DNA of 64,000 bases from Morinoia aosen (GCA_030386875.1 CM059560.1:28762183-28826182), one strand, 5' to 3'. Positions 28,429 through 38,315 are shown, counted from the first letter of the stretch. Translations and numbers: made by a program. Notes: generated by a model from the sequence alone, not told the origin.

Positions 28429-29996
28429 TTTTTTTTTTTTTTTTTTTTTTTTTACTAGGTAGAGTGCGGAGGTGAACTGACGCTCCGCGTAAACGCGGCG
28501 TCAAACATTTCAAAATGTAAGGGAACGAAACTTTCCCAAAACCCCAAACTCGAACTGAGTATCTGTGAATGTGCTTTCTACCTCATTGAATCGCAAAAGT
28601 GAAAAACAGTAATCAAGTACAATCATTTGTGACCAATTTAATCGTGCAAAAACAGTCTGGTGCTTTCTGTAAACTTTGTCTCCACTCGAAGTCTGTGTAG
28701 CGACCCTCGGTGTAGCCTCCGTCCCTGGTCAACCGCAACACCTGCTCCTCCCTCTTCCGCATATAGAACAAACGTACCACGAATACCAGCATGAAAACAA
28801 AAAAAGGCCCGATGCACTAGCAATTTTGAATTTTGTGAAGACAAACATAAAACACAGTGAGACATTTTTTGTTATTTTATCAGTTATTGCAAAAAAAAAA
28901 TATGTTGAGTGTCTATGACGCTCAATTTTGACCTTTAATCCTCAAAATTGTGTTCAAATTACTTTACCAGTAAGTAATTCTGTCCTTTTATTGAGAACTT
29001 TTGGTGAAACAGTGACGTAAAAAGTGATTTAGAGAAAAATTTTCTGTAAATGTTGAAGGTCGCAAAATGAGTGAATAAAACGTGAAACCCTGAAACAATA
29101 GAGCTCTATGAGGGCTCAGCTACACCAAGTCTGCGCCCGCACCCCTTCCTCCCCCCAGCCTACCCTCTCATTGTGAGAATTGCCACGCTGTAATAGTGGC
29201 TAACTTAAATCTGTGTTCACTGCTAGAACATAATTCCACAACGTAAGGCGAATTTTCAGCAATATGACGTCTTTTGGATAGCTCACCATAGCAATATTTA
29301 CATGGAAAAAAATAGTATTGGTTTCTTCAAAAGCAGACGAGCGAGAAACGCCAAGCTGGATCACCGCAAGCATCCTGCTCCCCGCCCTCCCCCCCCCCCC
29401 CCCGTCTCTGTCTACTCCGCCTTCTCTTTTCCTCTACTCCTCCCCCTCTGTCTTACGAGCGGCTTCTCTTCGTCTGGCATTAAAAGGCGGTCTTTTTCGT
29501 TTTCAAATGCGAACAAGCAATGCAATCCCTCATTCGCAAATATTTCAATGATGGCTATCTTTCTTGTCGAAAGTTAATCACTCAATTTTCAACCTCCTCT
29601 GAATAAACAAAATTAACTTTCTTTTGGTGAAATAGTGACCCACCAGTTAACTTTGGTGAATAGTGACATAAAAAGGGAAAGAGGGATTACAAATTTTTTA
29701 ATTATGAAACGTTGAGAAACTGAATAAGTAAAATGTGTCAACCTGCAAAGGTCTGAACGTCATTTTCGTCATTATTAACGGCCGACCAACACTCTCCCAG
29801 TTTCTCGCCTCCTTTCTCCAGCATTTAAAGGCAACTCTATCTTCTTATGTTCTGGTGATGTTTTTTAGGTGATGTTTTTATGGCAATATTTTTGGGTGTT
29901 TCAAATTCTAAATGAGAAGCTAGCCCTCACTCATGTGTAAACGATTACCCTTCTACCCTTCTACGAGCTCCTTCGTCTCGTCCCAACGATTGCGTC
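28429..29996 (+). promoter_or_regulatory. LINE 5' UTR with diverged tandem modules
   Basis: It begins with a run of 27 T (28428-28454), then a strong GC hairpin (28480-28503: GACG..CCGCG-TAAA-CGCGGCGTC). Two related modules of about 620 bp follow: TTGGTGAAACAGTGAC at 29001 recurs as TTGGTGAAATAGTGAC at 29624, with similar flanks (CTCAATTTT..ACCT). A shorter echo, GGTGAATAGTGACATAAAAA, lies at 29654. CT/C-rich patches lie near 28700, 29140 and 29370. Reiterated 5' modules are known to act as internal promoters in some LINEs; a promoter role here is inference. Short open frames in the C-rich parts are not considered genes. Confidence 0.65.
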
Positions 29997-32105
29997 ATGG
30001 CGGCATCTCCCCTGTCCTGCGTCACTGAGAAAGCTCAAAATTGTTCACCAACGACGACGACACCGACATCAACGTTGGAACGCGATAAAATTTTCGATGT
30101 GAGGAACCATTCAGAGACTAAAATGGGTAATTTTAATTATAATTTTAATGATAAATTGTGTGCAGGCCTTTCAGGCGGTGGAGTTAGGTTTGAAAATGCA
30201 TGCGCGGCAGCTGACACTGGCAGTAAAGTACCTCAGAGCGTAAACTGCGAGGATAACTTAAAATTTTCAGTGGAGAACAATACAAACAGACCTGCTAAAG
30301 CTTTTGATGGGTACTTACATCCTCTCCAAATGACCAGCTCCCAAACTATTCACGAAATAAATAACATGCTGTCTCTTACAGCTGCATTTCTCAATAAAGC
30401 TTTGAGACAAAATTGTCCCCCAAGCCCAGCGTCGATTTTTTCCACTGTATCGAATATTCAAATGATTACAGAACAGCTTTTTGCTTTAAATTATTGTATC
30501 AGCGCTCATGATTTTACGCCGGTGGTAGCTGCGAGTAACCATCATTATGCGAAATCCCCTCTGGACACTTTTCTCGTTGGAGACAATAGTCTCACAAAAA
30601 TCAACAGAGATGACATTGATAGCGCATGCAGGATTCAGACCATAACTTCGGAACGTCTTAATGATCTTTATGATGAGATTGAACGCGCACCTCCATTCAG
30701 GAACTATATAATTAGTTTCAAAGGCTTGAGCCTCTCGTCCCATAATCTCAACAAGTTAAAAAATTTGATCATGACAAAGAATCTTTTTTCTTGTATTTAT
30801 GTGGTGAGCGCCTGCAGTGGGCAGCAATTGTACATGGCATCGAGCCTGTGCAGAAAAATTGGTCTTAAACTGATTCCGCTGCGAGCAAATGTAAAAACCG
30901 GTCCTGTTAATGAAGCTTACAACAATGTCCGCACTTGGCCCGTTACGCGAGAAGACACGCATCATTTTCTTCAACAAATTGCTCTAAAATCACCTTTGAG
31001 ACTAACTTCACATTTTATCTCCTGTGTCAGAAACTCCCATGATCTGAATGAAGAAATTGAATACTCTAATGATTATTCAAAACAGCAAAATGAGTTGAAT
31101 GATTGTTCTAAGTTCACCGCCTATCCACGTGAAACCTCCAGCGGCATAAACCGATGTTTGCCTTCATATAACAAACCCTCTCCTCCCCTCTCCTCCCGAT
31201 GTTTGCCCTCATATAACAAGCACTCTCCGGCATCCTCCACAAACAATTGCGGAGTGCCTACAAAAAATAGGTTTTCATTGCTGTCCAATGCTGATGAAGA
31301 GGATGAAAATCCCCTCTCAGACACGAGTATAAATCAATATCCAATCACATACTCGGAAGCAGTGAAATCAACAGGAAGAGAGAAATCGCTGCAAAATTGC
31401 AGTCGACAATCGATGGAAAATCCACTACCCAACTGTGTGCACAATCATCACCAGAAAAATATAATTGACACGAGCATTTCTCAGTTCTCTGCAAATCCCC
31501 ATACAAGAAATCACCACAGAACGGGAATTCAGAGCCAGAAAAACGTAAATTCCCCGCACCTCTCAGAACCTCTTAATGATTTAAAAAGTGCGAAAAAAAA
31601 CGTCTCCAGCCGCATTTGTGAACGCATGAATTCCACAATGGATGAATTGAAACGATCATGGAACATAAAACTGATTCCCACCAAAGCCGATGGACACTGC
31701 CTCCTTCACGCAGTAGCTCATCTACTTACAAAACAACCAGCATCAAAATGGAATTACAATTCCCTAAAGGCTGCAATCAAAACAGAGAGTAAAGCAAACA
31801 ACAGCACATATGCTAAGTTTTTTGACAAGAACAGTGGCGACATGCAAAACCTCATAGATAATTACATTGACGAAAAACATTTTGACCAAGCTGCTGTAGA
31901 CCTTATACCACTAATCATTTCAAATGTGACAGGCCAAAAACTTCTCGTCCTGGATGAACAGGATCATTGTGTTTGGAAAATATCAGTCGTTCCCAATTCA
32001 GAATTATCAAATAATAACCCTCCACTACTGCTCCATCGTAAAAACGATCACTACAGTGCTCTTGTCACACAAGGCAAAAATCAGACCGGGGTTACCTCAT
32101 CTTGA
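29997..32105 (+). CDS. LINE ORF1 with C-terminal OTU-like cysteine protease domain
   Basis: This is a 702-residue open frame starting at ATG in context CGTCATGG and ending TGA 32103-32105. Residues 1-230 are low in recognisable motifs. About 235-310 form a compact, mixed hydrophobic segment (FRNYIISFKGLSLSSHNLNK) that could be an RNA-binding fold, although I see no CCHC knuckle. Residues 350-540 are Ser/Asn/His-rich and probably disordered, with a 15-residue tandem duplication (RCLPSYNKPSP / RCLPSYNKHSP). Residues 555-695 carry an OTU protease signature: ADGHCLLHAV with the nucleophile Cys568, and the general-base His685 in NDHYSAL. OTU enzymes are deubiquitinases or proteases. In LINEs they are known from a few lineages such as Dualen/RandI. 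The role here, polyprotein cleavage or ubiquitin removal, is inferred. The frame is intact and continues into ORF2 after the stop. Confidence 0.85.
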   Translation: MAASPLSCVTEKAQNCSPTTTTPTSTLERDKIFDVRNHSETKMGNFNYNFNDKLCAGLSGGGVRFENACAAADTGSKVPQSVNCEDNLKFSVENNTNRPAKAFDGYLHPLQMTSSQTIHEINNMLSLTAAFLNKALRQNCPPSPASIFSTVSNIQMITEQLFALNYCISAHDFTPVVAASNHHYAKSPLDTFLVGDNSLTKINRDDIDSACRIQTITSERLNDLYDEIERAPPFRNYIISFKGLSLSSHNLNKLKNLIMTKNLFSCIYVVSACSGQQLYMASSLCRKIGLKLIPLRANVKTGPVNEAYNNVRTWPVTREDTHHFLQQIALKSPLRLTSHFISCVRNSHDLNEEIEYSNDYSKQQNELNDCSKFTAYPRETSSGINRCLPSYNKPSPPLSSRCLPSYNKHSPASSTNNCGVPTKNRFSLLSNADEEDENPLSDTSINQYPITYSEAVKSTGREKSLQNCSRQSMENPLPNCVHNHHQKNIIDTSISQFSANPHTRNHHRTGIQSQKNVNSPHLSEPLNDLKSAKKNVSSRICERMNSTMDELKRSWNIKLIPTKADGHCLLHAVAHLLTKQPASKWNYNSLKAAIKTESKANNSTYAKFFDKNSGDMQNLIDNYIDEKHFDQAAVDLIPLIISNVTGQKLLVLDEQDHCVWKISVVPNSELSNNNPPLLLHRKNDHYSALVTQGKNQTGVTSS

Positions 32106-35072
32106 CAGAGTGCCGCTGCCCAGCCAAATAGTAGACTTTCTTACATAGCAGATGCTGGGCCAAACACCCTGGGCAACTTAGACAAAATCGATAAATCCCC
32201 TAAACGATCCCATCGAGATAGTAACTTCACTACCTTTAAAAAGACTGCTAATATAGGTAAAATCAACATCAAGCACGTAAATGCTCGAAGCCTGAATGGT
32301 AAATTGGATGAAATCAGAGTAATGTTGGTCACTGAAAAAATTGACATTTTGTGTGTCTCAGAAACATGGTTTGATTCACGAACCCAAAGTTCATTTTTTA
32401 ACATTCCTGATTACGTGTTGTACCGCTACGATGGCGCTAAAACCAGCAGAGGCAGTGGATCTTGTATTTTTGTGAAAGAAATGTACTCAACATCTTCACT
32501 ACTAGCTAATAAAGTTTGCGAAGGCATTGAAATGGTTTGGTTAGAAGTGCAAATAAATAAACACAAATCAATAATCATTGGCAGCCTTTACCGGCACCCA
32601 TCGTCTCCCCTAAATCTAACACTAGATTTCATTGAGGAAACCTTCAAAGAAATCCTCCAGGCAAAAAAATCATTCTTTGCTTTCGGAGATTTCAATGTTG
32701 ACCTAACGGACAAAAATAATCAGCTAAGCAAACTATTGTATAAACTAAGCTTATCACAAATGGTCAAAGAACCGACTCGCATCACTAAAGTCTCTGCAAC
32801 TCTCCTCGATCTAGCAATCACAAATAATCCCACCGCAATACTTAGTTCAGTAATATCTCCTTCTATTTCCGATCACCACTCTATAGAATGTGAAATTAAT
32901 ATCGCGAAGGAAAGACAAAAATACCGCTTAATGACCTATCGCTCGAAAAGGCACTATTCAGCAGAACTATTTCAAGAAAAACTACTCGATAGGTCTACCG
33001 AATTCCAGAAAATGATGCAATCTGACGATGTTGACATACAAGTGTCAATCTTCAACGAGAACTTCACAGCAGCTCTCGACGAATGTGCACCTTACGTCAC
33101 CAAAAAAACCAAGCCAAAACGGACTGTTTGGATTACTGACGAAGTTAAAGAGATGAGCAGAATAAAGAAAGCTAACTTGCGAGAGTACAAAACAATAGAT
33201 CAAACAGTACCTTATACAAGAGATATAAAGAACATGAAAAAATTCTTCGAAAGAAAATCACTGAAGCGAAACAAACTCATTTCCACCAGGCACTGATAAC
33301 GGCTAAAAATAACCCGAAGCGAACTTGGGAAATCATTAGTGAGGTAGCCCCATATAAAAATTTAGATCGCATAAGTAATTTTGAAAATCCCTTGGCAACA
33401 GCCACGGATTTCAACACATTCTTTTCAAAATTAGGGGCTCAAGTTTTCAGTGAGGTGTGCACCAATCCAGATGAAACGACAATTGAAAATTCATGCCCCA
33501 CTGCACCCTCGAGGACTGATGTCAAGTGGAGACCACGCCCTGTCGATTTACCGGAGTTACGAAACATCTTATACTCACTAAAAAACACAAAGGCAGTTGG
33601 ACATGATGGTATCAGTCTTCAATATATCAAAGACAGTTTCCCTGTTACAGCACCATGGATTCGTCTGATAATTAATACATCAATAGTAACCAACACATTT
33701 CCAAACCAATGGAAACACTCCATTATTAGACCGTTGCACAAAAGTGGTGACTTAAATACAGTATCAAACTACAGGCCCATCAGTCTTTTGCCTGTCATGT
33801 CCAAACTATTGGAGAAAGTGGTGACAAATCAACTGTCATTTCACCTGGACGAGTCAAATTTACTCCACCAAAATCAATATGCCTATAGAAGAAATACTAG
33901 CACTCAAGACGCTCTGCTCAATATATCTGAAAAAATATACAGTGACATTGATCAAAAAAAATGTAACACTCTTGCTGCTACCCGATCTCTCTAAGGCGTT
34001 CGATAGCGTCCAACATGAAAGACTTCTACGTAAAATACTGAACTTGGGAATAGACACGCAATGGTTTGAAAGTTACTTGTCAAATCGATCTCATGCAGTC
34101 CGCATAGAAAACAAATTGTCCCCATTCACTCAAAACAATTTTGGTGTTCCCCAAGGATCCATTCTTGGTCCACTACTGTTTTCTATTTTCATTAATGATT
34201 TCCCTCCAATGCCTTCTGACACACGGATCTCAATGTATGCAGATGATGTTCAAATTGCAATAACAAGTTCTGTATCGGAAATACCACAGACGCAAATTAA
34301 AGCCGAAACTTTACTGACTAGCCTGAAATCATGGTACGACCGAAATGGTCTGAAATTAAATGCTAATAAAACACAATGCATTATTTTTGGATCCAAAGAT
34401 GCAATTAAAAAAACTTCAGATCTTACTCTTGCAGTTGGAAATGATAAAATTAATGCATCAGAAAAAGTTAAAAATCTGGGTATCTGGTTCGATAGAAATA
34501 TGTCCTTCAAATCTCACGTTGAGACTACTTGCAACAAAATCTACGGAACTTTAATGTTTTTTCATCGTATAAAAAGTATGCTAGACGAAAAATCCAGATT
34601 ATTAGCCATTCAATCCCTTGTGTTATCGCGCATTGACTACTGCAGCCTAGTATGGGGAGACTTACCTCAATACCTTAAAAGGGACTTACAAAAATGCATG
34701 AATTTTGCAGCCAAGGTGGTATGCAACGGTAATTTCAAAAGAAGTGATCACGTAACCCCTCTCCTCAATAAACTCGGCTGGATCCCTATCCAAGAAAGGC
34801 TCCTCATGCAGAAGGCCCAATACGTATTCTCCTCGTTATATCTTCCTCAGAGCAATGCTGAGATAGTGCGTTTCCATCCACCCACTGTAACCAATCAAAA
34901 ACCGAACAGAAACAATAATGTCTTAGTCAACTATCGTTCATCTCACTTAGGGCAGAAGGCTCTGTCCATATCAGGCGCCTTACTGTGGAACAAACTTCCC
35001 CTGAGTATTAAAGTCCCTCAAAGACCGAGAGAATTTAAAGCCAAAATAACTCGTCATCTTGTGTCTCAATAA
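32106..35072 (+). pseudogene. LINE ORF2: AP endonuclease and reverse transcriptase, frameshifted
   Basis: Reading resumes directly after the ORF1 stop in the same frame. The endonuclease shows KINIKHVNARSLNGK, LCVSETWF, GSLYRHPSSP, FAFGDFNVDL and SISDHHS, the AP-type catalytic set. The reverse transcriptase shows NYRPISLLPVMSKLLEKV, DLSKAFDSVQHERLL, GVPQGSILGPLLF and the catalytic MYADDVQI (YADD at 34236-34247). The C-terminus ends SGALLWNKLPLSIK. The first ATG after the stop (32322) lies inside the endonuclease, so there is no credible independent start. One frameshift lies near the A6 run at about 33236-33250 (the frame then reads RKKITEAKQTHFHQAL). A second lies at about 33975-33985, just before DLSKAFD. 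All motifs are otherwise intact, so the damage looks recent. Confidence 0.92.
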
Positions 35073-36811
35073 TAATCCTTAATTACAGAACATACTGAAT
35101 GAGTACTGACGAATCTCATTTCCCTGGTATCTCCCTTGCTGAACAATCTCCCTCGCTCATTGTTTTATAATTCAAGACATCACACAACAGTTTTGAAGTA
35201 TGCGTAGGTATTATGATTTGACCGCCTATACGTTGTCATTTGCAAACATGCTTACTTGTATATGTGTGTACGTATATAGGTGTATGTGCGCATATGGGTG
35301 TGTATATGTGCACGTACAACTGTGTGCACTAGAGTAGATCAACCAGTCGAAGGTGCATTTTATGTCATTCCTCTCCGTTTCTGTGCAAGCATCAAACTAG
35401 ACCGACATGGTACCTATGTGTGTGTGTGTTGATCAATTGCAGACATTCTGCACCATATTAAAAAAAATAATGTGTCTTTTTCTAATATGAAATTGTAAAG
35501 CATCCATGTAAAAAAAATAAATTCGTTGTGTGATCATCCATTTATACTGCAGTAATATACTTATTCGGCTTATAGTTATATGCTTATAATAATGTGATAC
35601 CTATGTTTGTTTATCAACTGCCGACAATTTGCGCCATATTTAAAAGATAATGTGATGTTTTTTTCTAATATGAAACCTTTATAGGACATTAATGTTTTCT
35701 TTCTTATTCACGTCCCACAATCGTTTTCATGTTTCCGACTTAAGTGGACTGTTTTGTGCCACTATTTTTAGTACGAAATATTATAAAATTCATGCTATAA
35801 TAAAAGATATTTTCTCCGTTTCCCTCGATTGGAATTCTGGTTTATACGAACTAGTTTACGCTGATATTTGCGCACATGCTTACTTGTGTATATGTGTATA
35901 CGTGTCCACGCTATGCGTATGACACTCTGTAGAATGCGTATGTATTGCCTCGATGCATAGAAATGCATTTGAGTTTGCTTACGAGTTTGGTGTAAGTATG
36001 TGCGTGGGTATATGTGTGCATGTGTATGTGTATATATTTACATGTATACGTGCACATATGTGTATACTAGACTGACAACTAGCATTTTACCAGAGATAAT
36101 GGTCTTTTTTCTGTGCACACTCAACTTGTAACATTACCTAACTCGTCATCTCTTTAGTATTGTAAAGCATTCATGTAAAAAATATACTTTTGTTGTACGA
36201 TCATCCATTTATATTTATATAAAATGCTTGTTAACTAATGACCGTTATGTTAAAATTGTTGAATCAGTAATACAAAACTTATGATCTTCTTGGTCCTCAT
36301 GCTTATATGTATATATGTATTTGTGTGTGTGTGTATGTGTGTGTGTGTATGGATATGCACACACATGCATACGTATATTTACATATGTGTGCATATGGAT
36401 ATATATTTATATATTTTTTTTTTCATGCTTCCTTAAAACGACACTTGTGAACATTGACCGAAACAAGCGATTTCATATATTATTTCCTGGCGTCAAGAAT
36501 TGCGAAGTTTTATGTCATGTACATGTAAACTGTCAAAAGTGTTTTCACCTCACAATGAAAATGCATCGTCCATGAAATTGTGTTATCTCTTATAATTATC
36601 ATTACATGTATTATCAAATGTAGATTAAGCTAGATTAGGAGTTCGTTGCCCTCAATCATTTCTTTTCGACTAGTGACACGAGTTTTTCAATACTCGTGTG
36701 TGTGTATCATCTAAGTATATTAATTTTAAGATATTTAAAAACCAATGATTGTAATATTGTACAATCTCTATTGGAAATAAACTGTTTTTCTTTTTTTTTC
36801 TTTCTTTCTTT
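35073..36811 (+). other. LINE 3' UTR with repeated modules and T-rich tail
   Basis: It contains reiterated blocks. ATTGTAAAGCATCCATGTAA at 35492 recurs as ATTGTAAAGCATTCATGTAA at 36159, both followed by GATCATCCATTTATA. ACATGCTTACTTGT recurs at 35246 and 35874. A TG/TA-rich tract precedes each copy and a third lies at 36300-36360. The block ACCTATG...GCACCATATT (35411) is echoed at 35599. An AATAAA is at 36776-36781. The element ends in T-rich sequence that becomes TTTC repeats directly against the minisatellite. This suggests a microsatellite-type 3' tail, although a target-derived tract cannot be excluded. Confidence 0.65.
36310..36362. repeat. TG/TATG microsatellite
   Basis: Alternating TG, TATG and ATGG repeats lie within the LINE 3' UTR; a shorter CA-rich part follows to about 36366. 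Confidence 0.85.
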
Positions 36812-36935
36812 CCTGGCACCTCAAGGCCTGCCACTCCTGGCACCTCAAGGCCTGCCACTCCTGGCACCTCAAGGCCTGCCACTCCTGGCACCTCAAGGCC
36901 TGCCACTCCTGGTACCTCAAGGCCTGCCACCAGTG
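36812..36935. repeat. 24-bp minisatellite, right block
   Basis: About five further copies of the same 24-bp unit as at 27640-28428 follow the LINE. The block begins mid-unit at CCTGGCACC, the exact complement to the broken unit at 28421-28428. The last copy carries GGTACC instead of GGCACC, and the sequence then leaves the repeat at GCCACCAGTGCTTCC. Confidence 0.95.
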
Positions 36936-36982
36936 CTTCCAGAAATCAATGCTGCTCATCTTCGTTGAGGGGAACAACACAG
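36812..36982 (+). CDS. candidate continuation of the octapeptide-repeat exon
   Basis: In the RPATPGTS frame the right block reads five repeats and then SASRNQCCSSSLRGTTQ, ending at ACACAG|GTTGGT (donor at 36983) in phase 0. If unspliced the frame runs on to a TGA at about 37020. This segment would have been contiguous with the exon at 27587 before the LINE inserted. The function is unknown; the Cys pair and Ser run are the only notable features. Support comes from frame, register and donor position, not from homology. Confidence 0.35.
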
Positions 36983-37022
36983 GTTGGTCGTGTTGATAAA
37001 ACCACTGAGTTCCTACTTCACT

Positions 37023-37770
37023 GAAGTGTCTTTGAATTGTAGCGGGATGGATTTTTCAATTTACAAGCCAGAATTGGACAGCGTTGGATGAGTGCTAGCA
37101 TCAAAAGCTCGAAAGACTGCTGAAAAGTCATCCCGTACACATTATTCTAAGGCACAGCAGCATTTGTAGAAATTTTGTCAGCACTACCATCTTTCATTTC
37201 CATCAGTGGTAATACCATATTTACTTGCACCCATTTACCTCTCTGATCATACCACTTCTTGATTTTATGGATCAATCAGAAAATCATATCATTCTCTTTG
37301 GGTAAGATAAAATTAACTGGTTATTCTCGAAGTATATTCCTGAACTTTACTTCATTTTTTCAGTGTAGTTGGAATTGAATTAATGCATACATTCAGGTTT
37401 TGCTTCCTTGCAGAAAGCATCCAATTACAATGCAATTCATCCAATTCATTAAAAGGGTGGGCTCGCGGTACTCGCTGACTTTCTTGGGTACTGAATAGGG
37501 CTATCCTGTCTCTCACCCACTTTATACCGTTCGGGATATTTGAACTCATTCATAGTTTAATACTTAGTAATCTTTGAAAAAGAATACTGACCAAAACTGT
37601 TACGCCTATCCATGGAGATTGAATGTGGCATATTCTTTAATTACATGTGTTGTGTTCAAAACCTGAACTTTCAATTCGTTTAAAGTTTGGTTTATGTTTA
37701 CAATTAATACTTTTTCCCCGTTGGAGAAGTAAATATAATATACGATCTAATTATTGTGAACTTACTGCAG
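37023..37770. other. putative intron or intergenic stretch
   Basis: AT-rich sequence without recognisable features. It ends in a good 3' splice site, TTACTGCAG at 37762-37770. Confidence 0.4.
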
Positions 37771-38142
37771 AATTCGCTGGCAAAAGAAGCAGTTCCTTGC
37801 TCGAAGACACTGGTCCTCCAGTGGTACCTTGTAAGCGACGGTTGTTCGCCTCTCCTTCTGGAACGACGATTGCCATTGAAAACTGCAGGCCAGCTCCTCA
37901 GAGAAAACTTAGGAAAAGGCTCAGGAGAAAATCAAAGATACTCTATGTACAAGAGGTTAAACATAGATGATTTCCTGAGAAGTGTAAGAGGCAGACTTAG
38001 TCCTTATCTCAGTGCATTTATTAATCACAAATTAAGGGGCAAGAGATCATACACCATGTATCACAAGTGGTTCGCTGTGAAAATTCTTGTATGCTCATTT
38101 AATTATTCTGTGATGTTTTTTCACCTGAACTCTGGTAAATAG
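37771..38142 (+). CDS. candidate terminal exon, possibly transposase-derived
   Basis: After the acceptor CTGCAG (37770) two frames are open. The frame in phase with the upstream donor (phase 0) reads NSLAKEAVPCSK and runs 124 codons to TAG at 38140-38142. It includes SMYKRLNIDDFLRSVRGRL. That segment faintly resembles the N-terminal MYFRMN-x-x-F-x-x-LL helix of PIF/Harbinger transposase relatives, but no catalytic residue is in reach. The other frame reads EFAGKRSSSLLEDTGPP and ends in a basic tail with RKLRKRLRRKSK at TGA, about 37968-37970. A donor-like AGT|GTAAGA lies near 37983. I cannot decide which frame is used, and neither is assigned a function. Confidence 0.3.
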   Translation, partial: NSLAKEAVPCSKTLVLQWYLVSDGCSPLLLERRLPLKTAGQLLRENLGKGSGENQRYSMYKRLNIDDFLRSVRGRLSPYLSAFINHKLRGKRSYTMYHKWFAVKILVCSFNYSVMFFHLNSGK

Positions 38143-38315
38143 GCTGTGATACGTATAAAAAGGAAATATTTTATTATAAGTTCTCTGTGGTACTGTTTTA
38201 TTTTTCGGTGCAAACTTTTTGATTTCAGTTTTTAACGGATGACAAAATATAAAATAAGTGATGATGTTGATTTATTTGAACCTAATTAATTTCGGTGGTA
38301 AATTAAAAATGTATT

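Larger units (their letters stand above)
28429..36811 (+). mobile_element. LINE (non-LTR) retrotransposon, CR1/L2/Jockey-like
   Basis: This 8.38-kb insertion splits a 24-bp minisatellite; the unit CCACT-CCT-GGCACC is cut and CCT appears on both sides (28426-28428 and 36812-36814). The order is a T tract, 1.5-kb 5' UTR, ORF1 with OTU-like protease (29997-32105), ORF2 with endonuclease and reverse transcriptase (32106-35072), 1.7-kb 3' UTR, AATAAA (36776-36781) and a T-rich tail ending in TTTC repeats. There is no LTR. The AP-type endonuclease and the ORF2 C-terminus (SGALLWNKLPLSIK) place it among Jockey/CR1/L2-type LINEs; the exact clade needs a tree. Two frameshifts in ORF2 suggest a recently dead copy. 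Confidence 0.93.

Noticed and set aside
28455-28600. HDV-like ribozyme at the LINE 5' end
   Set aside because: A hairpin is clear, but I could not fit the full double-pseudoknot pairing, so it is reported only as a hairpin.
29302-29577. Pro-rich frames in the LINE 5' UTR
   Set aside because: They are driven by a C16-like run and CT-rich sequence; the real first ORF starts at 29997.
33860-34057. Minus-strand frame inside ORF2
   Set aside because: It is antisense to conserved reverse-transcriptase motifs.
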